From positions 2,711,116 through 2,775,115 of the forward strand of contig NZ_JAFEJK010000001.1 of NCBI RefSeq assembly GCF_016888515.1: a stretch of 64,000 nt of DNA. The letters run 5' to 3'. The stretch comes from Shimia biformata (GTDB lineage: Bacteria; Pseudomonadota; Alphaproteobacteria; Rhodobacterales; Rhodobacteraceae). Positions 43,618 through 51,910 of this stretch are shown here, piece by piece; position 1 is the stretch's first letter, and every line of letters starts with the position of its first letter. The position numbers and the translations under genes are program-made. The notes under the pieces were generated by a model, which saw only the letters and a program-made list of their open reading frames with translations, searched no databases and had not been told where the DNA came from.

Positions 43618-46302
43618 ATGCCCATTCTCGTTGGACAGGACAGCGCAAAGACGCGGAAAACACTGACGGCCGGCGACCAGTCCGTCGCATATTATTCCAT
43701 CCCCGCCGCCGAGGCCGCAGGCTTGGGCGACTTTGCCCGCCTGCCCGCCGCGCTGAAAGTCGTGCTGGAAAACATGCTGCGGTTCGAGGACGGCAAGACC
43801 GTCACACTGGACGATATCCGCGCCTTTGGCGAATGGGGCGCCAATGGCGGGCAGAACCCGCGCGAGATCGCCTATCGCCCGGCGCGCGTGCTGATGCAGG
43901 ATTTTACCGGCGTGCCGGCGGTGGTTGACCTTGCCGCGATGCGCGACGGGATTGTCGGGCTCAAGGGGTCGGCGGCCAAGATCAACCCGCAGGTGCCGGT
44001 GGACCTGGTGATCGACCACTCGGTCATGATCGACGAGTTCGGCAACCCGCGTGCCTTCCAGATGAACGTCGACCGCGAATATGAACGCAACCTCGAACGC
44101 TATACTTTCCTGAAATGGGGCCAGTCGGCCTTTGACAATTTCCGCGTCGTGCCGCCGGGCACCGGGATCTGCCACCAGGTCAATGTCGAATACCTGGCCC
44201 AGACCGTCTGGACCGATACCGACCAGTCCGGCGCCACCGTCGCCTACCCGGACACGCTGGTCGGGACCGACAGCCATACCACCATGGTCAACGGCCTCGC
44301 CGTGCTGGGCTGGGGTGTCGGCGGGATCGAGGCCGAGGCCGCCATGCTGGGTCAACCGATCTCGATGCTGATCCCCGAGGTCGTGGGCTTCCAGCTGACC
44401 GGGGAGATGGTCGAGGGCACCACCGCCACCGACCTTGTGCTGAAAGTGGTCGAGATGCTGCGCGCCAAGGGCGTCGTCGGAAAGTTCGTCGAGTTCTATG
44501 GCGACGGGCTGGATCACCTGCCGCTGGCCGACCGCGCCACGATTGCGAACATGGCACCGGAATACGGCGCGACCTGCGGCTTTTTCCCGATCGACGGCGA
44601 AACCCTGCGCTATCTGCGTCAGACCGGCCGGGATGAAGACCGCATCGCATTGGTCGAAGCCTATGCCAAGGAAAACGGCATGTGGCGCGGGGCGGATTAC
44701 GCGCCGATCTACACCGACACGCTGGAGCTGGACATGGCCAGCATCGTCCCGGCGATCTCGGGTCCGAAACGTCCGCAGGATTACGTTCCGCTCACTAATG
44801 CAAAAGAGGCGTTCCGCCGCGAGATGGAATCGACCTTCAAACGCCCGATGGACAAGGAAGTCCCCGTCGCGGGCGAGGATTACACCCTGTCGTCGGGCGA
44901 TGTGGTGATCGCGTCTATCACCTCCTGCACCAACACCTCGAACCCCTACGTGATGATCGGCGCCGGGCTGGTGGCGCGCAAGGCCGCCGCGCTGGGGCTG
45001 AACCGCAAGCCGTGGGTCAAGACCTCTCTTGCGCCGGGGTCGCAGGTGGTGACCGAATACCTTGAGGCAGCGGGGCTGCAGGATGACCTCGACAAGATCG
45101 GGTTCAACCTTGTCGGCTATGGCTGCACCACCTGTATCGGCAACTCTGGCCCGATCCAGAAGGAACTGTCCGAAGCCATCGCAACGGGCGACCTTGTCGG
45201 CGTGTCGGTCCTGTCCGGGAACCGCAACTTCGAAGGCCGGATCAGCCCGGACGTGCGCGCCAACTACCTGGCTTCGCCGCCTTTGGTGGTGGCCTATGCG
45301 CTGGCGGGGACGATGGATATCGACCTGACAACCGAGCCATTGGCGCAGACGCCGGATGGCAAGGACGTCTATCTGAAAGACATCTGGCCCACCAATGCCG
45401 AAATCGCGGCGCTGGTCGAGAAAACCGTCACCCGCGAAGCGTTCCAGGCCAAATATGCCGATGTTTTCAAGGGCGACGACAAATGGCGCAGCGTTGAGGT
45501 GTCGGGGGGCGAGGTCTATGACTGGCCCGCATCCTCGACCTATATCCAGAACCCGCCCTATTTCCAGGGCATGGGGCCGGAGCCGGGCAAGATCGAAAAC
45601 ATCATCGGCGCCAAGCCGCTTTTGATCCTTGGCGACATGATCACCACCGACCACATCTCGCCCGCCGGGTCATTCAAGGAATCCACCCCCGCCGGCCGGT
45701 ATCTTCTGGAACATCAGGTGCCGCCGCGCGAGTTCAACTCTTACGGTTCACGCCGGGGCAATCACGAGGTCATGATGCGCGGCACATTCGCCAATATCCG
45801 CATCAAGAACGAAATGCTGGACGGCGTCGAAGGCGGCTACACCCTTGGCCCGGATGGTCAGCAGACCAGCGTCTTTGACGCATCCACGGCCTATCAGGCA
45901 CAAGGCACGCCGCTGGTGGTGTTCGGCGGTGAACAATATGGCGCCGGGTCCAGCCGCGACTGGGCCGCCAAGGGCACAGCGCTGTTGGGCGTGAAAGCCG
46001 TGATCGCCGAAAGCTTTGAGCGCATCCACCGCTCGAACCTTGTGGGCATGGGTGTCATCCCGTTTGAATTCACCGCAGGCGAAACCCGCAAGACCCTTGG
46101 TCTGAAAGGAAATGAGACGGTCTCGATCACCGGTCTTGATACGATCCAGCCGCTGCAAGAGGTGCCCTGCACGATCACCTATGCGGACGGAACCGTGAAA
46201 GAGATCACCCTCAAGTGCCGCATCGATACCGCCATCGAGATCGAATATGTCGAACATGGCGGCGTGCTGCATTACGTGCTGCGCGATCTGGCAAAGGCGT
46301 AG
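43618..46302 (+). CDS. acnA: Aconitate hydratase A
   Basis: Interconverts citrate and isocitrate in the TCA cycle with a [4Fe-4S] cluster. The 894-residue protein carries the cluster cysteines in ITSCTNTSNPYVMIG and YGCTTCIGNSGP, plus DHSVMIDEFG and the swivel-domain GSSRDWAAKG and SYGSRRGNHEVMMRGTFANIRI. It is the aconitase A type. The ATG has gggagat upstream. A strong terminator follows the stop by about 20 bases. Confidence 0.98.
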   Translation: MPILVGQDSAKTRKTLTAGDQSVAYYSIPAAEAAGLGDFARLPAALKVVLENMLRFEDGKTVTLDDIRAFGEWGANGGQNPREIAYRPARVLMQDFTGVPAVVDLAAMRDGIVGLKGSAAKINPQVPVDLVIDHSVMIDEFGNPRAFQMNVDREYERNLERYTFLKWGQSAFDNFRVVPPGTGICHQVNVEYLAQTVWTDTDQSGATVAYPDTLVGTDSHTTMVNGLAVLGWGVGGIEAEAAMLGQPISMLIPEVVGFQLTGEMVEGTTATDLVLKVVEMLRAKGVVGKFVEFYGDGLDHLPLADRATIANMAPEYGATCGFFPIDGETLRYLRQTGRDEDRIALVEAYAKENGMWRGADYAPIYTDTLELDMASIVPAISGPKRPQDYVPLTNAKEAFRREMESTFKRPMDKEVPVAGEDYTLSSGDVVIASITSCTNTSNPYVMIGAGLVARKAAALGLNRKPWVKTSLAPGSQVVTEYLEAAGLQDDLDKIGFNLVGYGCTTCIGNSGPIQKELSEAIATGDLVGVSVLSGNRNFEGRISPDVRANYLASPPLVVAYALAGTMDIDLTTEPLAQTPDGKDVYLKDIWPTNAEIAALVEKTVTREAFQAKYADVFKGDDKWRSVEVSGGEVYDWPASSTYIQNPPYFQGMGPEPGKIENIIGAKPLLILGDMITTDHISPAGSFKESTPAGRYLLEHQVPPREFNSYGSRRGNHEVMMRGTFANIRIKNEMLDGVEGGYTLGPDGQQTSVFDASTAYQAQGTPLVVFGGEQYGAGSSRDWAAKGTALLGVKAVIAESFERIHRSNLVGMGVIPFEFTAGETRKTLGLKGNETVSITGLDTIQPLQEVPCTITYADGTVKEITLKCRIDTAIEIEYVEHGGVLHYVLRDLAKA

Positions 46303-46321
46303 GCGCCTGCAAGGACGAAGG

Positions 46322-46353
46322 AAAAGCCCCGGTCAAATGACCGGGGCTTTTTG
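46322..46353 (+). terminator. Terminator after acnA
   Basis: A perfect stem AAAGCCCCGGTCA/TGACCGGGGCTTT with a minimal loop and following T-run; the symmetric shape allows action in both directions. Confidence 0.92.
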
Positions 46354-46438
46354 GGTTGATCCGCGCCCAGGGTCAGGATGGGCATTGCGCACGTATCTGC
46401 TGCGGTATAGTTTTGCGGTATAAAGACGGAGTATTCCT

Positions 46439-46693
46439 GTGCCAACCGCCCAAAAACGCAAAACTTCACTCACGATTGATGCTGATGCGCTGGACCAAGC
46501 CAAAGAGCTTGGCATCAATGTCTCGGCCATCGCCGAAGCGGCGGTGCAGGCCGCAGTCGCCGAAAAGCGCCGCAAGGCGTGGCTGGCTGAAAACGCTGAC
46601 GCCTTTGCGGCGCAGGCCGATTGGCATGAGCAGCACGGCCATCCGCTGGCCGAGATCATCGCAGCGCCTGGGGCCACATCTTGGAAAGACTAA
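46439..46693 (+). CDS. ccdA: CcdA-type antitoxin
   Basis: An 84-residue antitoxin of a type II pair. The N-terminal part is a ribbon-helix-helix DNA-binding region (SLTIDADALDQAKELGINVSAIAEAAVQAAVAEKRRKAWL). The C-terminal part has the toxin-binding pattern ENADAFAAQADWHEQHGHPLA. It would bind and neutralise CcdB and repress the operon. It sits after the acnA terminator with about 85 bases of upstream sequence, and overlaps ccdB. Confidence 0.88.
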   Translation: MPTAQKRKTSLTIDADALDQAKELGINVSAIAEAAVQAAVAEKRRKAWLAENADAFAAQADWHEQHGHPLAEIIAAPGATSWKD

Positions 46694-46971
46694 GTCGCTT
46701 TGACGTAGCCGAATATAAGGGCGTCTCGATGGTCGTGGTCGAAAGCGACCTGTTGCCGCCTGACCCGGCCGTCGTCGTGATACCGCTTTTGCACGACTAT
46801 CCAGCGGTGCGCTTGTTGAACCCCAGCATTCATCACGGCGGGCAGCACCTGATCCTTGCGACACGGCTGATCGCAGCCGTTCAGCGCGCCAGTCTGCGCC
46901 GCACCGGAACGGTGACCGATCAGGGCGATCGGATCACGAGGGCGATAGATGTGTTGATGGCAGGAGTCTGA
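46681..46971 (+). CDS. ccdB: CcdB-type toxin
   Basis: A 96-residue toxin resembling CcdB, the gyrase poison. It has the beta-barrel N terminus (LSRFDVAEYKGVSMVVVESDLL), VVIPLLHDYPAVRLLNP, and the C-terminal helix (QGDRITRAIDVLMAGV) that contacts gyrase in characterised members. The conserved frame has no ATG at its head, and TTG at 46681, inside ccdA, is the best start. The 13-base overlap with ccdA couples their translation. Whether it is active cannot be seen; the C-terminal residues differ from the WGI end of the F-plasmid protein. Confidence 0.8.
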   Translation: MERLSRFDVAEYKGVSMVVVESDLLPPDPAVVVIPLLHDYPAVRLLNPSIHHGGQHLILATRLIAAVQRASLRRTGTVTDQGDRITRAIDVLMAGV

Positions 46972-46974
46972 GGG

Positions 46975-47514
46975 TCAGTTCCCGCCCGCTTCCGCCATCG
47001 CGGGCCGCAGCCGTGTCTCAAGTTCACGCTGGGTCACAGGACCGGCGACGCGTGTGATAATGTTGCCGTCGCCATCCACAAGATAGGTTTCAGGCACGCC
47101 ATAAACCCCCCAGTTCAGCGCCATCTTGCCCTCTGGATCGGCTCCGCCCTTTTCAAAGGGATCGCCCAGATCGGCAAGGAACTTGATACCGTTCTCGGGC
47201 TTGTCCTTGTAGTTGACGCCATAGATCGGCATCCCCTCGGCGGCGAGCTGCATCAGGGTCGGATGCTCGACCCGGCAGGGCGCGCACCAGCTGGCCCAAA
47301 AGTTCACCAGTTTCATCTTGCCATCACGCAGGTCGGCATCGATGAAGGGTGTCATCTCGCCCAGTTGCACCACCTGCACCCCCGGCGCGGGTTTGCCCGC
47401 CAGCGCGGTCGGCAACTCGTTCGGGTTCTCCCGCGCCATGCCGAACAGGAACATCGCCGCGATACCTGCAAAGATCAGCGGCGGCGCCAGCATCATTGGT
47501 GAAACCTTAGCCAT
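46975..47514 (-). CDS. ccmG: CcmG/DsbE thiol:disulfide oxidoreductase
   Basis: A 179-residue membrane-anchored periplasmic thioredoxin that reduces apocytochrome c cysteines before heme attachment. One N-terminal span (PPLIFAGIAAMFLFG) and the active site WASWCAPCRVEHPTLMQLA are visible, with the Glu-containing GVYGVPETYLVDGDG. The start at 47514 begins the anchor. It overlaps ccmD by 8 bases, ending the ccmABCDG run; the ccdAB pair converges on it. Confidence 0.95.
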   Translation of the reverse strand: MAKVSPMMLAPPLIFAGIAAMFLFGMARENPNELPTALAGKPAPGVQVVQLGEMTPFIDADLRDGKMKLVNFWASWCAPCRVEHPTLMQLAAEGMPIYGVNYKDKPENGIKFLADLGDPFEKGGADPEGKMALNWGVYGVPETYLVDGDGNIITRVAGPVTQRELETRLRPAMAEAGGN

Positions 47515-47659
47515 TCTTGCGCGCCTCCACGTTCTGCAATTCCGCCCGCGCCTTGCGCCCTGCACGAACAGACATCCAGAGCAGCCCAAGGATCAAAAAC
47601 AGCGACACGCCATAAGACGACAGCACCGCAAAGGCGTATTTTCCCAGATCAGGCATCAT
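47507..47659 (-). CDS. ccmD: Heme exporter protein CcmD
   Basis: A 50-residue single-span protein (PDLGKYAFAVLSSYGVSLFLILGLLWMSVRAGRKARAELQ) of the CcmD family, needed to release holo-CcmE from CcmABC. It lies between ccmC and ccmG, overlapping both by a few bases, exactly where ccmD is expected. Either of two adjacent ATG codons may be used. Confidence 0.9.
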   Translation of the reverse strand: MMPDLGKYAFAVLSSYGVSLFLILGLLWMSVRAGRKARAELQNVEARKNG

Positions 47660-48408
47660 CCCAGCCTCTCCCGTGCCAAGAGCGCCTTGGTGCGGCGCTT
47701 GTGAATTTCGGTGCGTGTGCGCAGGAAGACCAGCGCGATGAACAGGAACACGAAGCCAAGGATGCAAAAGGCCAGCGGATAGAAGAAGACGTTTGATACT
47801 TTTTCCTCGGTATCCGTGCCCGTCACCGCCCCTGCCCTCATGACGGACGCGCCCTGGTGCAGGCCCTGGTTCCAGAAGTTGACCGCATAGCGGCTGAGGA
47901 TCGCGAATACCGATCCGACAAGGCACAGGACCGCGGTCAGGTCTGCGGCCGTGTCGGGGTTGTCGATCGCCTCCCACAGCGCGATGTAGCCGAGGTAGAA
48001 AAGGAACAGGATCAGGAACGAGGTCAGGCGCGGGTCCCAGGCCCACCAGGTGCCCCACATCGGCTGTCCCCAGACCGCGCCGGTAAACAGCGCGATCAGC
48101 GTCATCACCACGCCCACGGGCGCTGCGGCCTTGGCCGCCAGCGCCGAAACATGGTGGCGCCGGATCAGCCAGATCAGCGAAGTGACCAGCATCATGAACC
48201 AGATATTGATCGCCATCAGCGCCGAGGGCACGTGCAGATAGATGATCTTGACCGTCGATCCCTGCCGGTAGTCGTCGGGGGTCAGGAAGAACCCCCAGAA
48301 CAGCCCGACCACCAGCGTCACGCCAGCGATCCCCATCGCCCAGGGCAAGACCCTGTCGGCAGTGCGGATGAACTTTACCGGGTTCGCGTATTCCCAGATG
48401 GATGCCAT
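47656..48408 (-). CDS. ccmC: Heme exporter protein CcmC
   Basis: A 250-residue six-span inner-membrane protein that presents heme to CcmE. The tryptophan-rich heme-handling motif WGTWWAWDPRLTS is present, with His residues in the flanking periplasmic loops (LHVPSALMA). The start at 48408 fits the family (SIWEYANPVKFIRTADRVLP). It is separated from ccmB by about 85 bases. Confidence 0.96.
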   Translation of the reverse strand: MASIWEYANPVKFIRTADRVLPWAMGIAGVTLVVGLFWGFFLTPDDYRQGSTVKIIYLHVPSALMAINIWFMMLVTSLIWLIRRHHVSALAAKAAAPVGVVMTLIALFTGAVWGQPMWGTWWAWDPRLTSFLILFLFYLGYIALWEAIDNPDTAADLTAVLCLVGSVFAILSRYAVNFWNQGLHQGASVMRAGAVTGTDTEEKVSNVFFYPLAFCILGFVFLFIALVFLRTRTEIHKRRTKALLARERLG

Positions 48409-48493
48409 GTCGCGTTTCCTATCCGTCCTTTGGTCGTCTTGCACATCACATGTCAGAGAGTGCGCAGGACTGCCTTGATATGCGTTAAGTGCC

Positions 48494-49150
48494 TCACCGC
48501 AGGTTCACCCGCAAGACCAGCGCGCTGGCAAAAGGCAACAGCGCGATCGCGCCAAATGTGATCCCCGCCAGCATCAGCATCGGGGTGGTGGTGTCCATGC
48601 CCTCGGCCCCGCGCCGCGCCAGTTCCGCGCCGAAGATCAGTGTCGGCACATATAGCGGCAGCACCAGCAAGGACAGCAAGAGGCCGCCCCGCTTGATCCC
48701 AACAGTCAGCGCCGCGCCAAACGTGCCGATCACGCTCAGCGCCGGGGTGCCCAGCACCAGCGAGGTGACAAGCCAGAGATAGCCCTGCCCCGGCAGGTTC
48801 AAGAGCAGGCCGAACAGCGGCGAGGCCACGCAAAGCGGCAGGCCCGTGGTCAGCCAATGCGCCAGCGCCTTGATGCTGACGATCCCTTCCAGCGGCAGCG
48901 GCGAGGTGGCCAGCAGGTCAAGCGACCCGTCCTCCCAGTCCAGCGCAAAGATGCGGTCCAGCGACAACAGGCAGGCCAGAAGCGCGCCGATCCACAGGAC
49001 TCCGGGCGAGATCTTTGCCAGAAGGCTGCTTTCCGGCCCCACGCCAAATGGCACCATGACCGTCACGATCAGGAAAAACGCCAGCCCCAGCCCGAACCCG
49101 CCGCCTGCGCGGAAGGCCAGTTTCATATCCCTCTGCAACAGCGCAATCAT
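48494..49150 (-). CDS. ccmB: Heme exporter protein CcmB
   Basis: A 218-residue membrane subunit of the CcmABC complex with six predicted spans. Typical phrases are [39 protein letters not shown] and the amphipathic [27 protein letters not shown]. The start overlaps ccmA by 4 bases. Confidence 0.96.
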   Translation of the reverse strand: MIALLQRDMKLAFRAGGGFGLGLAFFLIVTVMVPFGVGPESSLLAKISPGVLWIGALLACLLSLDRIFALDWEDGSLDLLATSPLPLEGIVSIKALAHWLTTGLPLCVASPLFGLLLNLPGQGYLWLVTSLVLGTPALSVIGTFGAALTVGIKRGGLLLSLLVLPLYVPTLIFGAELARRGAEGMDTTTPMLMLAGITFGAIALLPFASALVLRVNLR

Positions 49151-49764
49151 AGGAAATTCTCGTCAAATCCGTCGGCGCTTTCGCGCGGCTTGGCCCGGAA
49201 CGGCCCGACATCGAAAATCTCGGCCACAAGACCAAGGTCGATATGGGTCGCAATCAGCGCCATGCCGTCGCCCGCAAGATGGGTGCGCACCGCGTTGGCG
49301 AACATCTCGACCGAGGCGACGTCCAGCGACACGGTCGGCTCGTCCAATATCCAGATCGGTCGCCCGGTGACCAGAAGGCGTGCCAGCCCAAGCCGGCGTT
49401 TCTGCCCCGCCGACAACGCACCCGCAGGCCGGTCGGCCAGTGGCTCAAGCTCGAACGCGGCCAAGGCGGGGGCAATGTCGCGGGTGCCGAAAATCTCGGA
49501 CCAGAAGCGCAGGTTCTCGACCACCGACAACATCGCCTTCAGCCCGTCGGAATGGGCGGCATAGGCGATGGTTTCCGGCGGGCAATCCACGGTTCCGCCA
49601 ATCGGCGGCTGCAACCCGGCCACGGTGCGCAACAGCGTGGTCTTGCCGACCCCGTTCGGCCCGCGCAACACCAGCGCCCGGCCCGGCTCTAGCGTGAAAT
49701 TCAGCCCCTCAAGCACAGGGATCCCCCCGCGCGAAATGCCAAGATCGGTGACAGTCAACTTCAT
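49147..49764 (-). CDS. ccmA: Heme exporter ATP-binding protein CcmA
   Basis: A 205-residue ABC ATPase driving release of holo-CcmE. It carries Walker [18 protein letters not shown], signature [15 protein letters not shown] and Walker [14 protein letters not shown]. It is first in the ccmABCDG series and follows the Mth938-like gene after about 60 bases in the same direction. Confidence 0.97.
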   Translation of the reverse strand: MKLTVTDLGISRGGIPVLEGLNFTLEPGRALVLRGPNGVGKTTLLRTVAGLQPPIGGTVDCPPETIAYAAHSDGLKAMLSVVENLRFWSEIFGTRDIAPALAAFELEPLADRPAGALSAGQKRRLGLARLLVTGRPIWILDEPTVSLDVASVEMFANAVRTHLAGDGMALIATHIDLGLVAEIFDVGPFRAKPRESADGFDENFL

Positions 49765-49824
49765 GAGGCTTGGCTTACCCTGTTTCGGGACGGTGTGACA
49801 GTGACCTAGATCAAGCTTTCCGGG

Positions 49825-50190
49825 TCAGCTTTCGACAGGCATCGGCACCAGCGCAGCGGCGACCCGGCGCCCCTCGGCCAGAAGCACGTTATAAGTGCGG
49901 CAGGCCGTCGGCGTCTTCATCGGTTCGATCCCGATCCCGACCTCCTGCAATGCCTCGCGCAGGGCCGACGGCACCGGCGCGATCTCGTCCCCCATGCCCA
50001 GAAGCACCACGTCGATCTTGCCTGCCAGCGCCACCAGCGCGGCGCTGTCGTCCAGCCCCTGCCAGACCGAAGCACCGTCACGATGGATCAACGCGCCGCC
50101 TTCGATGATCGCACCGCCGACGCGGAAGAACCCCGGGCCATAGCTGTCGATCGGGGTGGCGTCGGAAAAGGACATCTCGCTCAGTTGCAT
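49825..50190 (-). CDS. Mth938-like (DUF498) domain protein
   Basis: A 121-residue protein of the Mth938/DUF498 family: YGPGFFRVGGAIIEGGALI, DVVLLGMGDEIAPVPSALREAL and MKTPTACRTYNVLLAEGRRVAAALVP. Members are often encoded next to secD and secF in Alphaproteobacteria, as here. Its function is unresolved. It sits 7 bases after the TSUP permease. Confidence 0.9.
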   Translation of the reverse strand: MQLSEMSFSDATPIDSYGPGFFRVGGAIIEGGALIHRDGASVWQGLDDSAALVALAGKIDVVLLGMGDEIAPVPSALREALQEVGIGIEPMKTPTACRTYNVLLAEGRRVAAALVPMPVES

Positions 50191-50196
50191 GTGGTC

Positions 50197-50946
50197 TCAC
50201 CAGATGGGCAGCGCCGACAATGCCGACGCCGCGATGATCAGATAGGCCACGATCTTGTAGGCCCGTTCACGCTCGGGACGAAAGATAGCAGCCCCCAGAA
50301 GATTTCCCAGCACATTCGGCACCGCCAGCACCAGCCCAAGCGCCACGATGCTGGCGGTCAAGGCGCCGCGCAGCGCCAGCATGACAAGGACAATCGCGTC
50401 GTAAAAGAACAGGAAGGCCATGACATTGGCGCGGATGGCCGAGGCCGGGATCGGCCGCGCCATGTAAAACAGGATCACCGGAGGACCGGGCGTGCCGGTT
50501 GCGCCCCCCAGAAGCCCCGCCGCGCCGCCGATGCCGAAAACCATGGATCGCGTGACCTCTCCTTTGTAACGCACGCCGCCGACCAGACAGGCCAGAAGCG
50601 CCAGCGAGATCAGCGCAACCGCCACCCGGAACACCGCAGGGTCAATGGCAAAAAGGACAATCAGGCCGATAGGAATGGTCACCACGACCGCGATCCCCAG
50701 CCGCACAAGGTCACGTGGGTGCCCGTTGCGCAGGGCCGAGGGCATGTTGGGAAGCGGGCCGAAAATGTCCATCACCGCAAGCGTCGCAATGCACCAGATC
50801 GGATCGATCACCTGCGCCGCGATAGGCAGGTAGATCATCGCCGTGCCAAAGCCGGAAAAACCGCGCACCGTGCCGGCGACAAAGGCAGCGGCAATCAGCC
50901 AGACCAACCCGTCAAGGGCCCAGACCTGGCTGAAGACATCAGGCAT
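50197..50946 (-). CDS. TSUP-family (TauE/SafE) permease
   Basis: A 249-residue integral membrane protein with about eight spans, of the sulfite exporter TauE/SafE type. Repeated glycine-rich spans include AAAFVAGTVRGFSGFGTAMIYLPIAAQ and GGAAGLLGGATGTPGPPVILFY. Family members move sulfur-containing anions; the substrate here is unknown. Its start overlaps the end of secF by 8 bases, so it is cotranscribed with the Sec genes. Confidence 0.87.
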   Translation of the reverse strand: MPDVFSQVWALDGLVWLIAAAFVAGTVRGFSGFGTAMIYLPIAAQVIDPIWCIATLAVMDIFGPLPNMPSALRNGHPRDLVRLGIAVVVTIPIGLIVLFAIDPAVFRVAVALISLALLACLVGGVRYKGEVTRSMVFGIGGAAGLLGGATGTPGPPVILFYMARPIPASAIRANVMAFLFFYDAIVLVMLALRGALTASIVALGLVLAVPNVLGNLLGAAIFRPERERAYKIVAYLIIAASALSALPIW

Positions 50947-51907
50947 CGATATTGGCGAACTGGTTGCCGGCGGTATTGTCGGGCTTCGACCAGTCCCGCT
51001 TGACCCCCAGTTTCAACAGGATCACCGAGGCCACGAAGACCGACGAATACGTCCCGACAATGATCCCCCAGATCATGGCAAAGACGAACCCGCGGATCAC
51101 GTCTCCGCCCAGCACGAACAGCGCGATCAGCGCCAGAAGCGTGGTGAACGAGGTCATGACGGTCCGGCTGAGGGTTTCGTTGATCGACAGGTTCAGAACC
51201 TCTTTCAGGTCCTTCTTCTTGTACTTGCGCAGGTTCTCGCGGACGCGGTCAAAGACCACAACCGTATCGTTCAGCGAATAGCCGACGATAGTCAGAAGTG
51301 CCGCAATGATGGCCAGGTCGAACTTGATCTGAAGCTCGGAAAAGACGCCGATGGTCAACACCACGTCATGCACCAGCGCCACAACCGCCCCCAGCGCGAA
51401 CTGCCATTCGAAGCGCAGCCAGATATAGACCAGCACCGCCGCAATCGCGAGCAAAACGGCAATCACCGCAGTCTGGATCAATTCACCCGAAACCTTGGGG
51501 CCAACCGACTCGACCGACACGAACTTGATGTCCGGCGCAACCGCCTTCAGCGCATCTTCCACCGCGCGAATCTGCTCGGCGGTGACGGACTCCTGATCGT
51601 CCTGCGCCTGAATGCGCACCATGGTCACGTTCTGGTCTTCGTCGAAATTCGGGTCGAACACTTCGGTGATCGAGATATCGCCCAGCCCCAGTTCGGCCAG
51701 CGCCGCACGATAGGCGGCGACATCTACGGTCTCGGCGCTTTCGGTGCGGATCGTGGTGCCGCCCCGGAAGTCGATACCATAGTTCAACCCGCGCACGCCG
51801 AAGCTGCCGAGGGCCAGAAGGATAAGCAACGCCGAGATGCCAAGCCACAGCAATGGCCGCGAAAAGAAATCCCAGTTGGTCTCGGACGGAACAAGTTTCA
51901 GACGCAT
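50939..51907 (-). CDS. secF: Protein translocase subunit SecF
   Basis: A 322-residue partner of SecD that uses the proton gradient to aid Sec export. Six spans are predicted, with LNYGIDFRGGTTIRT near the N terminus and the conserved GYSLNDTVVVFDRVRENLRKYKKKDL. The order secD-secF with a 3-base gap is standard. Confidence 0.97.
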   Translation of the reverse strand: MRLKLVPSETNWDFFSRPLLWLGISALLILLALGSFGVRGLNYGIDFRGGTTIRTESAETVDVAAYRAALAELGLGDISITEVFDPNFDEDQNVTMVRIQAQDDQESVTAEQIRAVEDALKAVAPDIKFVSVESVGPKVSGELIQTAVIAVLLAIAAVLVYIWLRFEWQFALGAVVALVHDVVLTIGVFSELQIKFDLAIIAALLTIVGYSLNDTVVVFDRVRENLRKYKKKDLKEVLNLSINETLSRTVMTSFTTLLALIALFVLGGDVIRGFVFAMIWGIIVGTYSSVFVASVILLKLGVKRDWSKPDNTAGNQFANIDA

Positions 51908-51910
51908 GGC

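Noticed and set aside
43480-45654. 724-codon minus-strand frame
   Set aside because: Antisense to acnA; no motif and no ribosome-binding site of note.
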